In this document: positions 32,236 through 41,451 of the stretch, in pieces
Numbering within the stretch: the stretch's first letter is position 1
Layout: every line of letters starts with the position of its first letter
DNA from: Mesorhizobium sp. 113-3-3
GTDB taxonomy: Bacteria; Pseudomonadota; Alphaproteobacteria; Rhizobiales; Rhizobiaceae
Direction of reading: 5' to 3'
Assembly: GCF_016756495.1 (NCBI RefSeq)
Contig: NZ_AP023243.1
Location: forward strand, 3,538,501 to 3,602,500
DNA: 64,000 nucleotides
The notes under the pieces: model-generated
Databases searched by the model: none
Told to the model about the DNA's origin: nothing
The model's input: only the letters and a program-made list of their open reading frames with translations
Made by a program: the position numbers and the translations under genes

Positions 32236-33240
32236 ATGTACGCAAAACAGAAGATCTCGGTAGCGGCGGTGGCCCTGCTGGCGGCCAGCACGCTGGGCGC
32301 CGCGGCGAATGAAAAAGTCACCTTCGGCACCAACTGGCTGGCCGAGCCGGAACATGGGGGTTACTACCAGGCCGTGGCGGACGGCACCTACGCCGCCTGC
32401 GGCCTCGACGTCACCATCATGCAGGGCGGCCCGCAGGTCAGCGGCCGGCCGATGCTTTTGGCCGGCAAGATCGATTTCTACATGGGTGGCAATCTGCTGT
32501 CGGCTTTCGATGCCGTCCAGCAAGGCATTCCGATGCGCGTGGTGGCGGCCGATTTCCAGAAGGACCCGCAGGTGATCATGTCCCATCCCGGCGAGGGGCT
32601 GGACAAATGGGAGGATTTGAAGAACGCCGACCAGTACATCCTTGGCGACGAAGGCGTGCAGACCTTCTTCCAGTGGATGGTCACCGCACTCGGCTTCGAC
32701 GCCGCCAAGCGCGCGCCCTACACCTACAACACCGCTCCGTTCCTCGCCAACAAGAAGTCGATCCAGCAGGGCTACGTCACCTCCGAGCCGTTTGCGGTGA
32801 AGAAGGAAGGCGGCTTCGTGCCGAACCAGTTCCTGCTCGCCGATTATGGCTGGGATACGTACTCGACGACGATCGAGGTGATGCAGGACACGATCGACAA
32901 GAAGCCGGAGGTGGTCCAGTGCTTCGTCGATGGCTCGGCCAAGGGCTGGTACAAGTACCTCTACGGCGACAACAAGGCCGCCAACGACATGATCAAGAAA
33001 GACAATCCCGACATGAGCGACGAGCAGATCGCTTTCTCGATCGAGCAGATGAAGAAGTTCGGCCTTGCCGATTCCGGCGACACCGAGAAACTCGGCATCG
33101 GCGCCATGACCGACGCGCGCATCAAGAGTTTCTACGACAAGATGGTCAAGGCCAAGGTCACGCCGGAAGGCATCGACATTTCGAAGGCCTACACGCTGGC
33201 CTTCGTCAACAAGGGCGTCGGGCTCGACCTGAAGAAATAG
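32236..33240 (+). CDS. ABC transporter substrate-binding protein (NMT1/THI5-like)
   Basis: A 334-residue periplasmic binding protein. Signal peptide QKISVAAVALLAASTLGAAA, then VTFGTNWLAEPEHGGYYQAV, GGPQVSGRPMLLAGKIDFYMG and IQQGYVTSEP, which match the NMT1/THI5-like group that binds pyrimidines, thiamin precursors, riboflavin or sulfonates. ATG 32236 gives a clean signal; a frame 71 codons longer does not. First gene of a co-directional set with ATPase, permease and catabolic enzymes, so it probably captures the substrate of that pathway. Confidence 0.88.
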   Translation: MYAKQKISVAAVALLAASTLGAAANEKVTFGTNWLAEPEHGGYYQAVADGTYAACGLDVTIMQGGPQVSGRPMLLAGKIDFYMGGNLLSAFDAVQQGIPMRVVAADFQKDPQVIMSHPGEGLDKWEDLKNADQYILGDEGVQTFFQWMVTALGFDAAKRAPYTYNTAPFLANKKSIQQGYVTSEPFAVKKEGGFVPNQFLLADYGWDTYSTTIEVMQDTIDKKPEVVQCFVDGSAKGWYKYLYGDNKAANDMIKKDNPDMSDEQIAFSIEQMKKFGLADSGDTEKLGIGAMTDARIKSFYDKMVKAKVTPEGIDISKAYTLAFVNKGVGLDLKK

Positions 33241-33252
33241 GTCGGCCTGGGC

Positions 33253-34077
33253 ATGATAGGAGAAAAGGTGGCGCGAGCGCCGGCATCGGACGTCGCTCCG
33301 ACCTTGCTGGCGCTGCGCGGCGTCGGCAAGGTGTTTTCCAACGGCGTGACGGCGCTGAGCGATGTCGACCTGACGATCCGGGAAGGCGACTTCCTCAGCC
33401 TGCTCGGGCCGTCCGGATGCGGCAAGTCGACGGCGCTGCGGCTGATCGCCGGCCTGTCGACGCCGACTTCCGGCGTGCTCGACTGGCGCGGCGGCGGCTC
33501 GCTCGACCGTGCCAATATCGGCTTCGTCTTCCAGGAGCCGACGCTGCTGCCCTGGGCCAGCGTCTTCGACAATGTCTGGCTGCCGCTCAGGCTGAAGGGC
33601 ATTTCCCGCGCCAAGGCGGCGCCTGCGATCAGAGAGATGCTGGCGCGGGTGCACCTGACCGGCTTCGAGGATGCCGTGCCGCGCGAACTGTCGGGTGGCA
33701 TGAAGATGCGTGTCTCGATCGCGCGCGCCATGGTGACCAAGCCGCGCGTGCTGTTGATGGACGAACCGTTCGCGGCACTCGACGAGATCACCCGCTTCAA
33801 GCTCAACAACGATCTGCTGGAGCTTTGGCAGGACGAGCGCTTCACCGTCGTCTTCGTCACCCACAGCGTTTTCGAAAGCGTGTTTCTGTCCAACCGGGTC
33901 GTCGTCATGGCGGCACGGCCGGGCAGGGTGTTCGACGAACTCGCCATCGAGGCCCCCTATCCGCGCGACGAGGCGTTTCGCACATCGCCCGACTATGCAG
34001 CCCTTTGCCGTCAAGCTTCCGACGTGCTGGTCAATGCCATCAATTCAACAGCGGGCTCGCATCATGACGGTCATTGA
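33253..34077 (+). CDS. ABC transporter ATP-binding protein
   Basis: A 274-residue ATPase of the SsuB/TauB/ThiZ type. Walker A GPSGCGKST, Q-loop FVFQEPTLLPW, signature LSGGMKMRVSIARA, Walker B VLLMDEPFAALD and switch His in FVTHSVFESV are complete. Thirteen bases after the binding-protein gene; its 3' end overlaps the permease start by 14 bases. Confidence 0.92.
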   Translation: MIGEKVARAPASDVAPTLLALRGVGKVFSNGVTALSDVDLTIREGDFLSLLGPSGCGKSTALRLIAGLSTPTSGVLDWRGGGSLDRANIGFVFQEPTLLPWASVFDNVWLPLRLKGISRAKAAPAIREMLARVHLTGFEDAVPRELSGGMKMRVSIARAMVTKPRVLLMDEPFAALDEITRFKLNNDLLELWQDERFTVVFVTHSVFESVFLSNRVVVMAARPGRVFDELAIEAPYPRDEAFRTSPDYAALCRQASDVLVNAINSTAGSHHDGH

Positions 34078-34912
34078 CGGCACGTTGAAACTCGACCCCG
34101 AGGAAGCGCGCCGTGTGCGCCAGGAGCGGTTCGAGCGTATCGGCCGCTGGGTGCTGCCGCTGGCGATCATGATCCTGGCGATCTGGCTGTGGGATCGCAT
34201 CTGCGTGTGGAACGAGATCCCACAATATATCCTGCCGCGCCCCGGCGTGGTGCTGCAGACGCTCTACAACGATGCCGGCCTTTTATTCTCCTCGCTGCTG
34301 GTCACCTTGCGCATCACCTTTCTCAGTCTGGCCTTGGCGGTCATCGGCGGCGTCGGCCTGTCGGTGCTGTTTGCGCAATCGAAATGGGTGGAGATGTCGT
34401 TCTTCCCGTTCGCCATCGTGCTGCAGGTGACGCCGATCGTGGCGATCTTTCCGCTGATCAACATCTATGTGAACAACCAGACGACCAAGCTCCTGCTCTG
34501 CGCCTGGATCGTCGCCTTCTTCCCGATCCTGTCCAACACCACGCTTGGCCTGAATTCGGTCGACCGCAATCTGCGCGACCTGTTCAAGCTCAATGGCGCG
34601 ACGCGCTGGCAGCAATTGCGCTATCTCAGGCTGCCGGCGGCGATGCCGTATTTCCTCGGCGGGTTGAAGATCGCCGGCGGCCTGTCGCTGATCGGCGCCG
34701 TGGTGGCCGAGTTCGTCGCCGGCGCCACCGGCCAGTCGTCGGGGCTCGCCTCGCGCATCATCGAGGCCGGCTACCGGCTCAACGCGCCAAGGCTGTTCGC
34801 GGCGCTGTTCCTGATTTCGCTGACCGGCATCCTGATCTTCCTCGTGCTGTCGCTGATCTCGCATCTCATTTTGCGGCGCTGGCACGAAAGCGCGCTGAAG
34901 CAGGAGCGGTAG
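34064..34912 (+). CDS. ABC transporter permease
   Basis: A 282-residue inner-membrane permease with six predicted helices and the EAA-type coupling loop FKLNGATRWQQLRYLRLPAAMPYFLGG. It belongs with the NMT1-like binding protein and ATPase just upstream. ATG 34064 overlaps the ATPase gene; the frame upstream lies inside that gene. Confidence 0.92.
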   Translation: MTVIDGTLKLDPEEARRVRQERFERIGRWVLPLAIMILAIWLWDRICVWNEIPQYILPRPGVVLQTLYNDAGLLFSSLLVTLRITFLSLALAVIGGVGLSVLFAQSKWVEMSFFPFAIVLQVTPIVAIFPLINIYVNNQTTKLLLCAWIVAFFPILSNTTLGLNSVDRNLRDLFKLNGATRWQQLRYLRLPAAMPYFLGGLKIAGGLSLIGAVVAEFVAGATGQSSGLASRIIEAGYRLNAPRLFAALFLISLTGILIFLVLSLISHLILRRWHESALKQER

Positions 34913-34916
34913 TGCC

Positions 34917-36218
34917 GTGATTCCGGACTCAGCCTCATACCAGCTCGCCAACGCCCGCGTTCATCGATCGCTGACGCCGGGTCTTGCCGCTGCTTACGAC
35001 AATGACGGTTTCACGCTGGCCGACATTGCCATTGCCGACGGCAAGATCTCCCGCATGGCCCCGCATGGCAAATCGAAAGCGCCGGCGGAGGCTATCGACC
35101 TCGCCGGTCGTATCGTGCTGCCGTGCTTCGTCGACTGCCATACTCATATCGACAAGGGCCATATCTGGCCGCGAAAGCCCAATCCCGACGGCACCTTCAT
35201 GGGCGCGCTCAATGCCGCGGGTGCCGACCGCGTCGCGCGCTGGAGCGCCGAGGACCTGGCCAGACGCATGGATTTCTCGCTGCGCTCGGCCTACGCGCAT
35301 GGCACCAGGGCGCTGCGCACCCATCTCGACAGTGTCGCGCCGCAAGAGGAAATCTCCTGGCCGGTGTTCGAGACGATGCGCGAGGCCTGGCGCGGCCGCA
35401 TCGAATTGCAGGGCGCCTGCCTGCTCGGCATCGAGGGCGTGCGCGACAAGAAATGGTTCGACAGGCTGGCGAAGCGGGTCGCCGCCGCCAGGGGCGTGCT
35501 CGGCGTCGTCACCTATATGGTGCCGGACCTGGAAGAGCTGCTCGACCATGTCTTCGCGCAGGCGATCAAGCATGGGCTCGATCTCGATTTTCACGCCGAC
35601 GAGACCGACGATATCGCCGCCATCTCGCTGAAGAAGATCGCCGAGGCGGCCCTATGGAGCGGCTTCGAGGGCAAGATCCTCGTCGGCCATTGCTGCTCGC
35701 TGGCGCGGCAGCCCGATCTCGAGGTGCTGGACACGCTGGACAAGGTGGCGAAGGCCGGTCTGGCGGTGGTGTCGCTGCCGATGTGCAATCTCTATCTGCA
35801 GGATCGGCGCGGGAACCAGACCACGCCGCGCTGGCGCGGCGTGACGCTGCTGCACGAGATGAAGGCGAGGGGCATTCCGGTCGCGGTGGCCTCCGACAAC
35901 ACGCGTGACCCCTTCTATGCCTATGGCGATCTCGACATGCTGGAGGTCTACCGCATGGCGACGCGCATCCTGCATTTCGATCATCCCGTCGCCGACTGGC
36001 CACAAGCGGTCACTGCCACGCCGGCCAAGGTGATGCGGCTCGATGGTTCCGGCACGCTTGCCGCCGGCGGCGATGCCGATTTCATCCTGTTCAAAGGTCG
36101 AAACTGGACGGAATTGCTGTCGCGGCCCGAATCGGATCGCATCGTCGTGCGCGGCGGCCGCGCGATCGAGCGGCAATTGCCCGACTATGCCGAACTCGAC
36201 GAACTGATGGTGGAATGA
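34917..36218 (+). CDS. Cytosine-deaminase-like amidohydrolase
   Basis: A 433-residue member of the amidohydrolase superfamily, nearest in pattern to cytosine deaminase (CodA). The metal-site motif HTHIDKGH (75-82), DFHADETDD, VGHCCSLARQ and ASDNTRDPF (metal Asp) are in the right order, and the C-terminal GTLAAGGDADFILF closes the beta-sandwich. A GTG start 5 bases after the permease stop is coupled to it; the end overlaps the next gene by 4 bases. It could deaminate a pyrimidine, triazine or other cyclic amidine; the ABC system suggests the substrate is imported. Confidence 0.85.
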   Translation: MIPDSASYQLANARVHRSLTPGLAAAYDNDGFTLADIAIADGKISRMAPHGKSKAPAEAIDLAGRIVLPCFVDCHTHIDKGHIWPRKPNPDGTFMGALNAAGADRVARWSAEDLARRMDFSLRSAYAHGTRALRTHLDSVAPQEEISWPVFETMREAWRGRIELQGACLLGIEGVRDKKWFDRLAKRVAAARGVLGVVTYMVPDLEELLDHVFAQAIKHGLDLDFHADETDDIAAISLKKIAEAALWSGFEGKILVGHCCSLARQPDLEVLDTLDKVAKAGLAVVSLPMCNLYLQDRRGNQTTPRWRGVTLLHEMKARGIPVAVASDNTRDPFYAYGDLDMLEVYRMATRILHFDHPVADWPQAVTATPAKVMRLDGSGTLAAGGDADFILFKGRNWTELLSRPESDRIVVRGGRAIERQLPDYAELDELMVE

Positions 36219-37624
36219 TGGATGTTTCGGCGCTCAAACGCGATCTCGAGGGGATAAAGCTCGACGACAATCCGGCCATCGTCCAGCAGAAGAGCCGCGA
36301 CTTCTACTGGTACAGCCCGGTGCTGAAACAGCAGCTCGACCATGTCACCGGCGACCTGATCGTGACGCCGAAGACCGAAGCCGAGCTGATCCGCGTGCTG
36401 GCCGCCTGTCACCGGCACGGCGTGCCAGTGACGCCGCGCGGCAGCGGCACCGGTAATTACGGTCAGGCGATGCCGTTGTCGGGCGGCGTGGTGCTCAACC
36501 TCGCCGAAATGAACGAGATCAAATCGATCGCGCCGGGGCGCGTGGTGACCGGGCCGGGCGCGGTGCTGGCCGATATCGACAAGGCGACACGCGCGCATTC
36601 CGGGCAGGAACTGCGGCTGTCGCCGTCGACCTACAACACCGCCTCGATCGGCGGCTTCATCGCGGGCGGGTCGGGCGGCGTCGGCTCGATCAATTTCGGC
36701 GGCCTGCGCGATTTCGGCAATGTACTGCGCCTGCGCGTGGTGACCATGGAGGCCGAGCCGAAAGTGCTCGAACTCACCGGCGAGGATCTGCACAAGGTGA
36801 CGCACGCCTACGGCACCAACGGCATCATCACGGAAGTCGAGATGCCGCTGACCGCGGCCTATGAATGGGTCGATGTCATCGTCGGCTTCGATGCCTCCTT
36901 CATGGACGCTGCGCGCTACGGCAACGCGTTGGCCTGCCAGGACGGCATCCTGGCCAAGCTGATCACGCCGATCGCCGCACCGGTGCCACAGCTCTATTTC
37001 AAGCGGCACCAGAAGTTTTTCAGGGAAGGGCAAAGCATCTGCGTCGTCATGGTGGCGCAGCATGGGCTGGATGCGTTCCTTGCCTTCACCCGGCGCGCCG
37101 GCGGCGAGGTGATCTTCAACGCCGCCACCGCGACGGCGGAGGAGAAAAAAGGCCTGCCGCCGGCCTATGAGCTGGCCTGGAACCATACGACGCTAAGGGC
37201 ACTGCGCGTCGATCCCGACATCACCTATCTGCAGTCGCTCTATCCCTTTCCCAACCAGCTGGCGCTGGTCGAGAAGATGGATGCGATGTTTCCCGGCGAA
37301 GTCTTCTCGCATCTCGAATTCGTGCGGCTGGACGGCAACATCACCTGCTTTGGCCTGCCCTTGGTGAAGTTCACCACCGAGGCACGGCTCGACGAGATCG
37401 TGCGGCTGCACGAGGACAATGGCTGTCCGATCTTCAACCCGCACCGCTACACGCTGGAGGAGGGCGGCATGAAGCAGACCGATGCCGTGCAACTCGCCTT
37501 CAAGCGCGAGACCGATCCGCAGGGCCTGCTCAATCCCGGCAAGATGATCGCTTGGGAAAACCCGGACTATGACTATCGTTCCGGACGGACCTTTTTGTTC
37601 AAGGGACTGCAAAAGGCAGGCTGA
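36215..37624 (+). CDS. FAD-linked oxidase (GlcD/VAO type)
   Basis: A 469-residue flavoprotein with the FAD-binding domain first (TPRGSGTGNYGQAMPLSGGVVL at about 72-94, PSTYNTASIGGFIAGGSGGVG) and an FAD-oxidase C-terminal domain with NPHRYTLEEGGMKQTD and LLNPGKMIA. It would oxidise an alcohol or hydroxy acid. No signal peptide. The ATG overlaps the deaminase stop by 4 bases and its last base overlaps the next start, so it is translated with that set. Confidence 0.85.
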   Translation: MMDVSALKRDLEGIKLDDNPAIVQQKSRDFYWYSPVLKQQLDHVTGDLIVTPKTEAELIRVLAACHRHGVPVTPRGSGTGNYGQAMPLSGGVVLNLAEMNEIKSIAPGRVVTGPGAVLADIDKATRAHSGQELRLSPSTYNTASIGGFIAGGSGGVGSINFGGLRDFGNVLRLRVVTMEAEPKVLELTGEDLHKVTHAYGTNGIITEVEMPLTAAYEWVDVIVGFDASFMDAARYGNALACQDGILAKLITPIAAPVPQLYFKRHQKFFREGQSICVVMVAQHGLDAFLAFTRRAGGEVIFNAATATAEEKKGLPPAYELAWNHTTLRALRVDPDITYLQSLYPFPNQLALVEKMDAMFPGEVFSHLEFVRLDGNITCFGLPLVKFTTEARLDEIVRLHEDNGCPIFNPHRYTLEEGGMKQTDAVQLAFKRETDPQGLLNPGKMIAWENPDYDYRSGRTFLFKGLQKAG

Positions 37625-38205
37625 TGAACATCCTCGTCCTCTACGCGCACCCGGTCGAGACCAGCTTCAATGCCGGCCTGCACCGGTTGATCGTCGAGCG
37701 GCTGACGGCGGCGGGCCATGCGGTCGACGATTGCGACCTCTACGCCGAGGATTTCGACCCGCGGCTGATGCGCCAGGAGAGGCTGGATTATCACAGCCCG
37801 CGCGGTTCCGCCGACCCGGCGGCGCCCTATGTCGAGCGCCTGCTGCGTGCCGAGGCGCTGGTGCTTTCCTACCCGGTCTGGAATTACGGCTTTCCCGCGA
37901 TCCTGAAAGGCTTCTTCGACCGCGTCTTCCTGCCCGGCGTGTCGTTCAGGCTGGTCGACGGCAAGGTGCAGCCGTCGCTGCACAACATCAGGAAGGTGGC
38001 GGCTGTCACCACTTATGGCGGGAGCCGGTTCCGCGCCATGGTGATGGGTGATCCGCCACGCAGGCTGATCAAGCGCATGCTGCGCGCCACCGTAAAGCCG
38101 GGCGCGCCGGTGACTTATCTCGCGCATTACGCAATGAACCTGTCGACCGACCAGACGCGAAAGTCCTTCATGACGAAGGTCGCGGCGAGCATGGATGCAT
38201 TCTGA
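37624..38205 (+). CDS. NAD(P)H-dependent oxidoreductase, flavodoxin-2 type (copy 1)
   Basis: A 193-residue cytoplasmic quinone/flavin reductase. MNILVLYAHPVETSFNAGLH is the FMN phosphate-binding start, LSYPVWNYGFPAILKGFFDRVF contacts the isoalloxazine and TTYGGSRFRAM the cofactor; the family includes YwrO, KefF and NQO1. It overlaps the FAD-oxidase stop by one base and the second copy by one base. A paralogue follows directly. Confidence 0.88.
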   Translation: MNILVLYAHPVETSFNAGLHRLIVERLTAAGHAVDDCDLYAEDFDPRLMRQERLDYHSPRGSADPAAPYVERLLRAEALVLSYPVWNYGFPAILKGFFDRVFLPGVSFRLVDGKVQPSLHNIRKVAAVTTYGGSRFRAMVMGDPPRRLIKRMLRATVKPGAPVTYLAHYAMNLSTDQTRKSFMTKVAASMDAF

Positions 38206-38792
38206 TGCGTGTCCTCGTGGTCTATTGCCATCCGGTGCCGGAAAGCTTTTGCGCCGCCATCCGCGACACCGCCCTGGATGTGCTCAAGGCAAGGGGCTGG
38301 GAGGTGCGGCTGCTCGACCTCTATGCCGAGAAATTCGACCCGGTGATGGGCTGCGACGAGCGGCGCACTTACAACAATCAGGCGCCGCAGGACCCGGCGC
38401 TGAAGCCGCATTTCGAACTGCTCGCCTGGGCCGAGGCGATCCTGTTCGTCTATCCGACCTGGTGGTACGGGCTGCCGGCGATGCTGAAAGGCTGGCTCGA
38501 CCGGGTGTGGGCGACCGATGTCGCCTTCAAGCTGCCTGTGGGCAAGGGGCGGATCACGTCGCTGATGACGCATGTCACCAAGGTCGGCGTCATCACCACC
38601 TGCGGCGCGCCGACCTGGTGGAGCGTCGTCGTCGGCCAGCCCGGACGCAAGACCTTGCTGCGCGGCATGCGGGCGCTGTGCGCGAGACGCTGCAAGACGT
38701 TCTTCCTGGCGCACTATCTGATGGACGCCTCGACGCCCAAGACGCGGGCGGCGTTTCTGGCGAAGGTGCGGACGAAGCTGGAAAGGTTTTAG
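38205..38792 (+). CDS. NAD(P)H-dependent oxidoreductase, flavodoxin-2 type (copy 2)
   Basis: A 195-residue tandem paralogue of the preceding gene with the same layout (VVYCHPVPESFCAAI, YPTWWYGLPAMLKGWLDRVW, TTCGAPTWWSVVVGQPG). The two copies are clearly related but diverged, so they may handle different steps or form a heterodimer. Last gene of the transporter-deaminase set, followed by palindromic repeats. Confidence 0.88.
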   Translation: MRVLVVYCHPVPESFCAAIRDTALDVLKARGWEVRLLDLYAEKFDPVMGCDERRTYNNQAPQDPALKPHFELLAWAEAILFVYPTWWYGLPAMLKGWLDRVWATDVAFKLPVGKGRITSLMTHVTKVGVITTCGAPTWWSVVVGQPGRKTLLRGMRALCARRCKTFFLAHYLMDASTPKTRAAFLAKVRTKLERF

Positions 38793-38803
38793 GGGATGCG
38801 CGA

Positions 38804-38998
38804 CTCTCCCTTCTCCCCTTGTGGGAGAAGGTGGCCTCGCGAAGCGAGGTCGGATGAGGGGTGCGTGAGGGATCTCTGCTTTGCAGAAATAAGTGCTTCA
38901 GACCCTTCGATCCTTTCACACCGCGCTTCGTCACGCACCCCTCATCCGTCTCGGCGCTACGCGCCGATCCACCTTCTCCCACAAGGGGAGAAGGGAAG
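38804..38998. repeat. Rhizobial palindromic intergenic repeat
   Basis: Two arms, at about 38804-38870 and 38932-38998, are near-perfect reverse complements (CTTCTCCCCTTGTGGGAGAA against TTCTCCCACAAGGGGAGAAG) with internal hairpins such as CCTCGCGAAGCGAGG and TCGGCGCTACGCGCCGA. This kind of large imperfect palindrome is frequent between genes in Rhizobiales. It lies between convergent genes and may affect mRNA ends. Confidence 0.8.
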
Positions 38999-39003
38999 AG
39001 GCG

Positions 39004-41451
39004 TTACATCTTCGTCCGTTCAGCCTTCGGGTCATACATCGGCTTCAACGACGCTTCAGCCGCAAACCGCTCGCCGGCGATTTCGATCTCGAAGGACGAG
39101 GCCAGCACCTGCGCCTCGCTCTCGCCCTGGCATGGCACATAGCCCAGCCCAATGGCGCCGCCGAGATGGTGGCCGTAATTGCCTGAGGTGATCGGGCCGA
39201 CGATCTTGCCGTCACGCAAGATCGCCTCGTTGTGGAAGAGCAGGGGCTGCGGGTCTTTCAGCCGGAACTGGACCAGCCGGCGGCTCAATCCGGCTTCCTT
39301 TTTCTTCAACACGGCATCGCGGCCGATGAAATCGCCCTTGGCCGTCTTCACCGCGAAGCCGAGGCCTGCTTCCAGCACATTGTCCTCGTCGGTGATGTCG
39401 TGGCCGAAATGCCGGAAGGCCTTTTCGATGCGGCAGGAATCGAGCGTGTGCAGGCCGCAGAGTTTCAGGCCGACATCCGCACCGGCCTCGTCGATCGCCT
39501 CGAAGACATGAGCCGCCTGGTCAGTCGAGACATAGAGCTCCCAGCCGAGTTCGCCGACATAGGTGACGCGGTGGGCGCGGGCCAGCCCCATGCCGATCTC
39601 GATCTCCTGGAACGTGCCGAACGGGTTGTTCTCGTTGGAGAAATCGTTGGGGCTGACTTTCTGGATGAGCTTTCGCGCATCCGGACCCATCAGGCAGAGC
39701 ACGCTTTCGGCCGCCGTGACGTCGGTGATGACGACGAACTCCTCGCCGACATGCCGGCGCAACCACGCCAGATCGCGCTGCAGCGTGGCGCCCGGCACGA
39801 CGAGGAAGTAGGCCGTGTCCGACAGCCGCGAGACGGTGAGGTCGCTCTCGATGCCGCCGCGCTGGTTGAGCATTTGCGTGTAGACGATCTTGCCCGGTGC
39901 CACGTCCATGTCGTTGGCGCACAGTCTTTGCAGGAAGGCGCAGGCATCGCGGCCCTCGACGCGGATCTTGCCGAACGAGGTCATGTCGAACAGGCCGACC
40001 TTGTTGCGGACGGCCAGATGCTCGTCGCGCTGGTTGTCGAACCAGTTCTGCCGCTTCCAGGAATAGCGGTATTCGCGCTCCTGTCCCTCGCGGGCGAACC
40101 AGTTGGCGCGCTCCCAGCCGGCGACCTCGCCGAACACGGCGCCGCGCGCCTTCAGGTGCTCATGCAGCGGCGAGCGGCGCACACCGCGCGATGTCGCCAT
40201 CTGCCGATAGGGGAAGTGGTCGGCGTAGAGCAGGCCGAGCGTTTCGGAGACGCGCTCCTTGAGATAACGGCGGTTCTTCTGGAACGGCTGGGCGCGGCGG
40301 ATGTCGACTTCCCACAGGTCGAACGGCGCTTCGCCGTCGTTGATCCATTGCGCCAGCGCCATGCCGGCGCCGCCGGAGGAGACGATGCCGATCGAATTGT
40401 AGCCGGTCGCCATCCAGTAGCCCCGCAGTTCCGGCGCCTCGCCGAGATAGTAGCGGTCGTCGGGGGTGAAGCTTTCGGGGCCGTTGAAGAAAGTGTGGAT
40501 GCCGGCGGTGGCCAGCATCGGCATGCGGTTGACGCCCATTTCAAGGATCGGCTCGAAATGATCCATGTCCTCGGGCAACTGGTCGAAGCAGAAATCCTCG
40601 CGGATGCCGTCCATGCCCCAGGGCTTGGCCACCGGCTCGAAGGCGCCGAGCATCATCTTGCCGGCGTCTTCCTTGTAGTAGGCGCATTCGTCCGGCACAC
40701 GCAGCACCGGCAGGCGGCTGAGGCCGGGGATCGGCTCGGTGACGAGATAGAAATGCTCGCATGCGTGCAGCGGTATGGTGACGCCGTTCTGGGCGCCGAG
40801 TTCGCGCGCCCACATGCCGGCGCAGTTGACGACGATGTCGGCCTCGATCATGCCCTGTTCGTCACCCTGCGCCCAGGACACGCCGGTGACGCGGCCGTTC
40901 CTGGTGTGGACCTTGGTGACCTTCACATTCTCGACGATGGTGGCGCCGCGCTGGCGGGCACCCTTGGCCAAAGCCATGGCGATGTTGGCCGGGTCGCATT
41001 GGCCGTCGAGCGGCAGATGCACGGCACCGACGACGTCGGACACGTTGAGATGCGGATACATCTGTTTGACTTCATTGGGCGAAATCTCGCGCACGTCGAC
41101 ATCGAAGGCACGGGCGAGCGAGGCCTGCCGGTAGATCTCGTGCTTGCGCTCCTCGGTCAGCGCGACGGTGATCGAGCCGACCTGGCGCATGCCGGTGCCA
41201 ACCTCGGTCTCGGCCTCCAGCTTGACGTAGAGGTCGGCTGAATATTTCGCCAGCCGCGTCATGTTCTGCGAGCCGCGCAGCTGGCCGATCAGGCCGGCGG
41301 CATGCCATGTCGTGCCCGAGGTCAACTGCTTGCGCTCCAAGAGCACGATGTCGGTCCAGCCGAGCTTGGCCAGATGATAGGCAACCGAACAGCCGGAGAC
41401 GCCGCCGCCGATGATGACAGCGCGGGCCTTGGTGGGGATGCTCTTGGTCAT
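39004..41451 (-). CDS. FAD/GcvT dehydrogenase (dimethylglycine/sarcosine dehydrogenase family), copy 1
   Basis: An 815-residue demethylating dehydrogenase. N-terminal DAO fold with IIGGGVSGCSVAYHLAK near 13-29 and the TSGTTWHAAGL motif whose His normally carries covalent FAD; an FAO-type middle domain; C-terminal GcvT folate domains (YVGELGWELYVS, FRHFGHDITDED, SNGxxG-like end). Such enzymes remove a methyl group from dimethylglycine, sarcosine or similar amines and pass it to tetrahydrofolate. It is last in a five-gene operon; its start overlaps the aminotransferase stop. The exact substrate cannot be read from sequence. Confidence 0.88.
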   Translation of the reverse strand: MTKSIPTKARAVIIGGGVSGCSVAYHLAKLGWTDIVLLERKQLTSGTTWHAAGLIGQLRGSQNMTRLAKYSADLYVKLEAETEVGTGMRQVGSITVALTEERKHEIYRQASLARAFDVDVREISPNEVKQMYPHLNVSDVVGAVHLPLDGQCDPANIAMALAKGARQRGATIVENVKVTKVHTRNGRVTGVSWAQGDEQGMIEADIVVNCAGMWARELGAQNGVTIPLHACEHFYLVTEPIPGLSRLPVLRVPDECAYYKEDAGKMMLGAFEPVAKPWGMDGIREDFCFDQLPEDMDHFEPILEMGVNRMPMLATAGIHTFFNGPESFTPDDRYYLGEAPELRGYWMATGYNSIGIVSSGGAGMALAQWINDGEAPFDLWEVDIRRAQPFQKNRRYLKERVSETLGLLYADHFPYRQMATSRGVRRSPLHEHLKARGAVFGEVAGWERANWFAREGQEREYRYSWKRQNWFDNQRDEHLAVRNKVGLFDMTSFGKIRVEGRDACAFLQRLCANDMDVAPGKIVYTQMLNQRGGIESDLTVSRLSDTAYFLVVPGATLQRDLAWLRRHVGEEFVVITDVTAAESVLCLMGPDARKLIQKVSPNDFSNENNPFGTFQEIEIGMGLARAHRVTYVGELGWELYVSTDQAAHVFEAIDEAGADVGLKLCGLHTLDSCRIEKAFRHFGHDITDEDNVLEAGLGFAVKTAKGDFIGRDAVLKKKEAGLSRRLVQFRLKDPQPLLFHNEAILRDGKIVGPITSGNYGHHLGGAIGLGYVPCQGESEAQVLASSFEIEIAGERFAAEASLKPMYDPKAERTKM

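Noticed and set aside
32062..34014. 650-codon minus-strand open frame
   Set aside because: Antisense of the ABC binding-protein and ATPase genes; composition is dominated by His/Arg/Asp/Gly and no family pattern is seen.
39232..41241. 669-codon plus-strand open frame opposite the dehydrogenase
   Set aside because: Antisense shadow of a clearly real FAD/GcvT gene.
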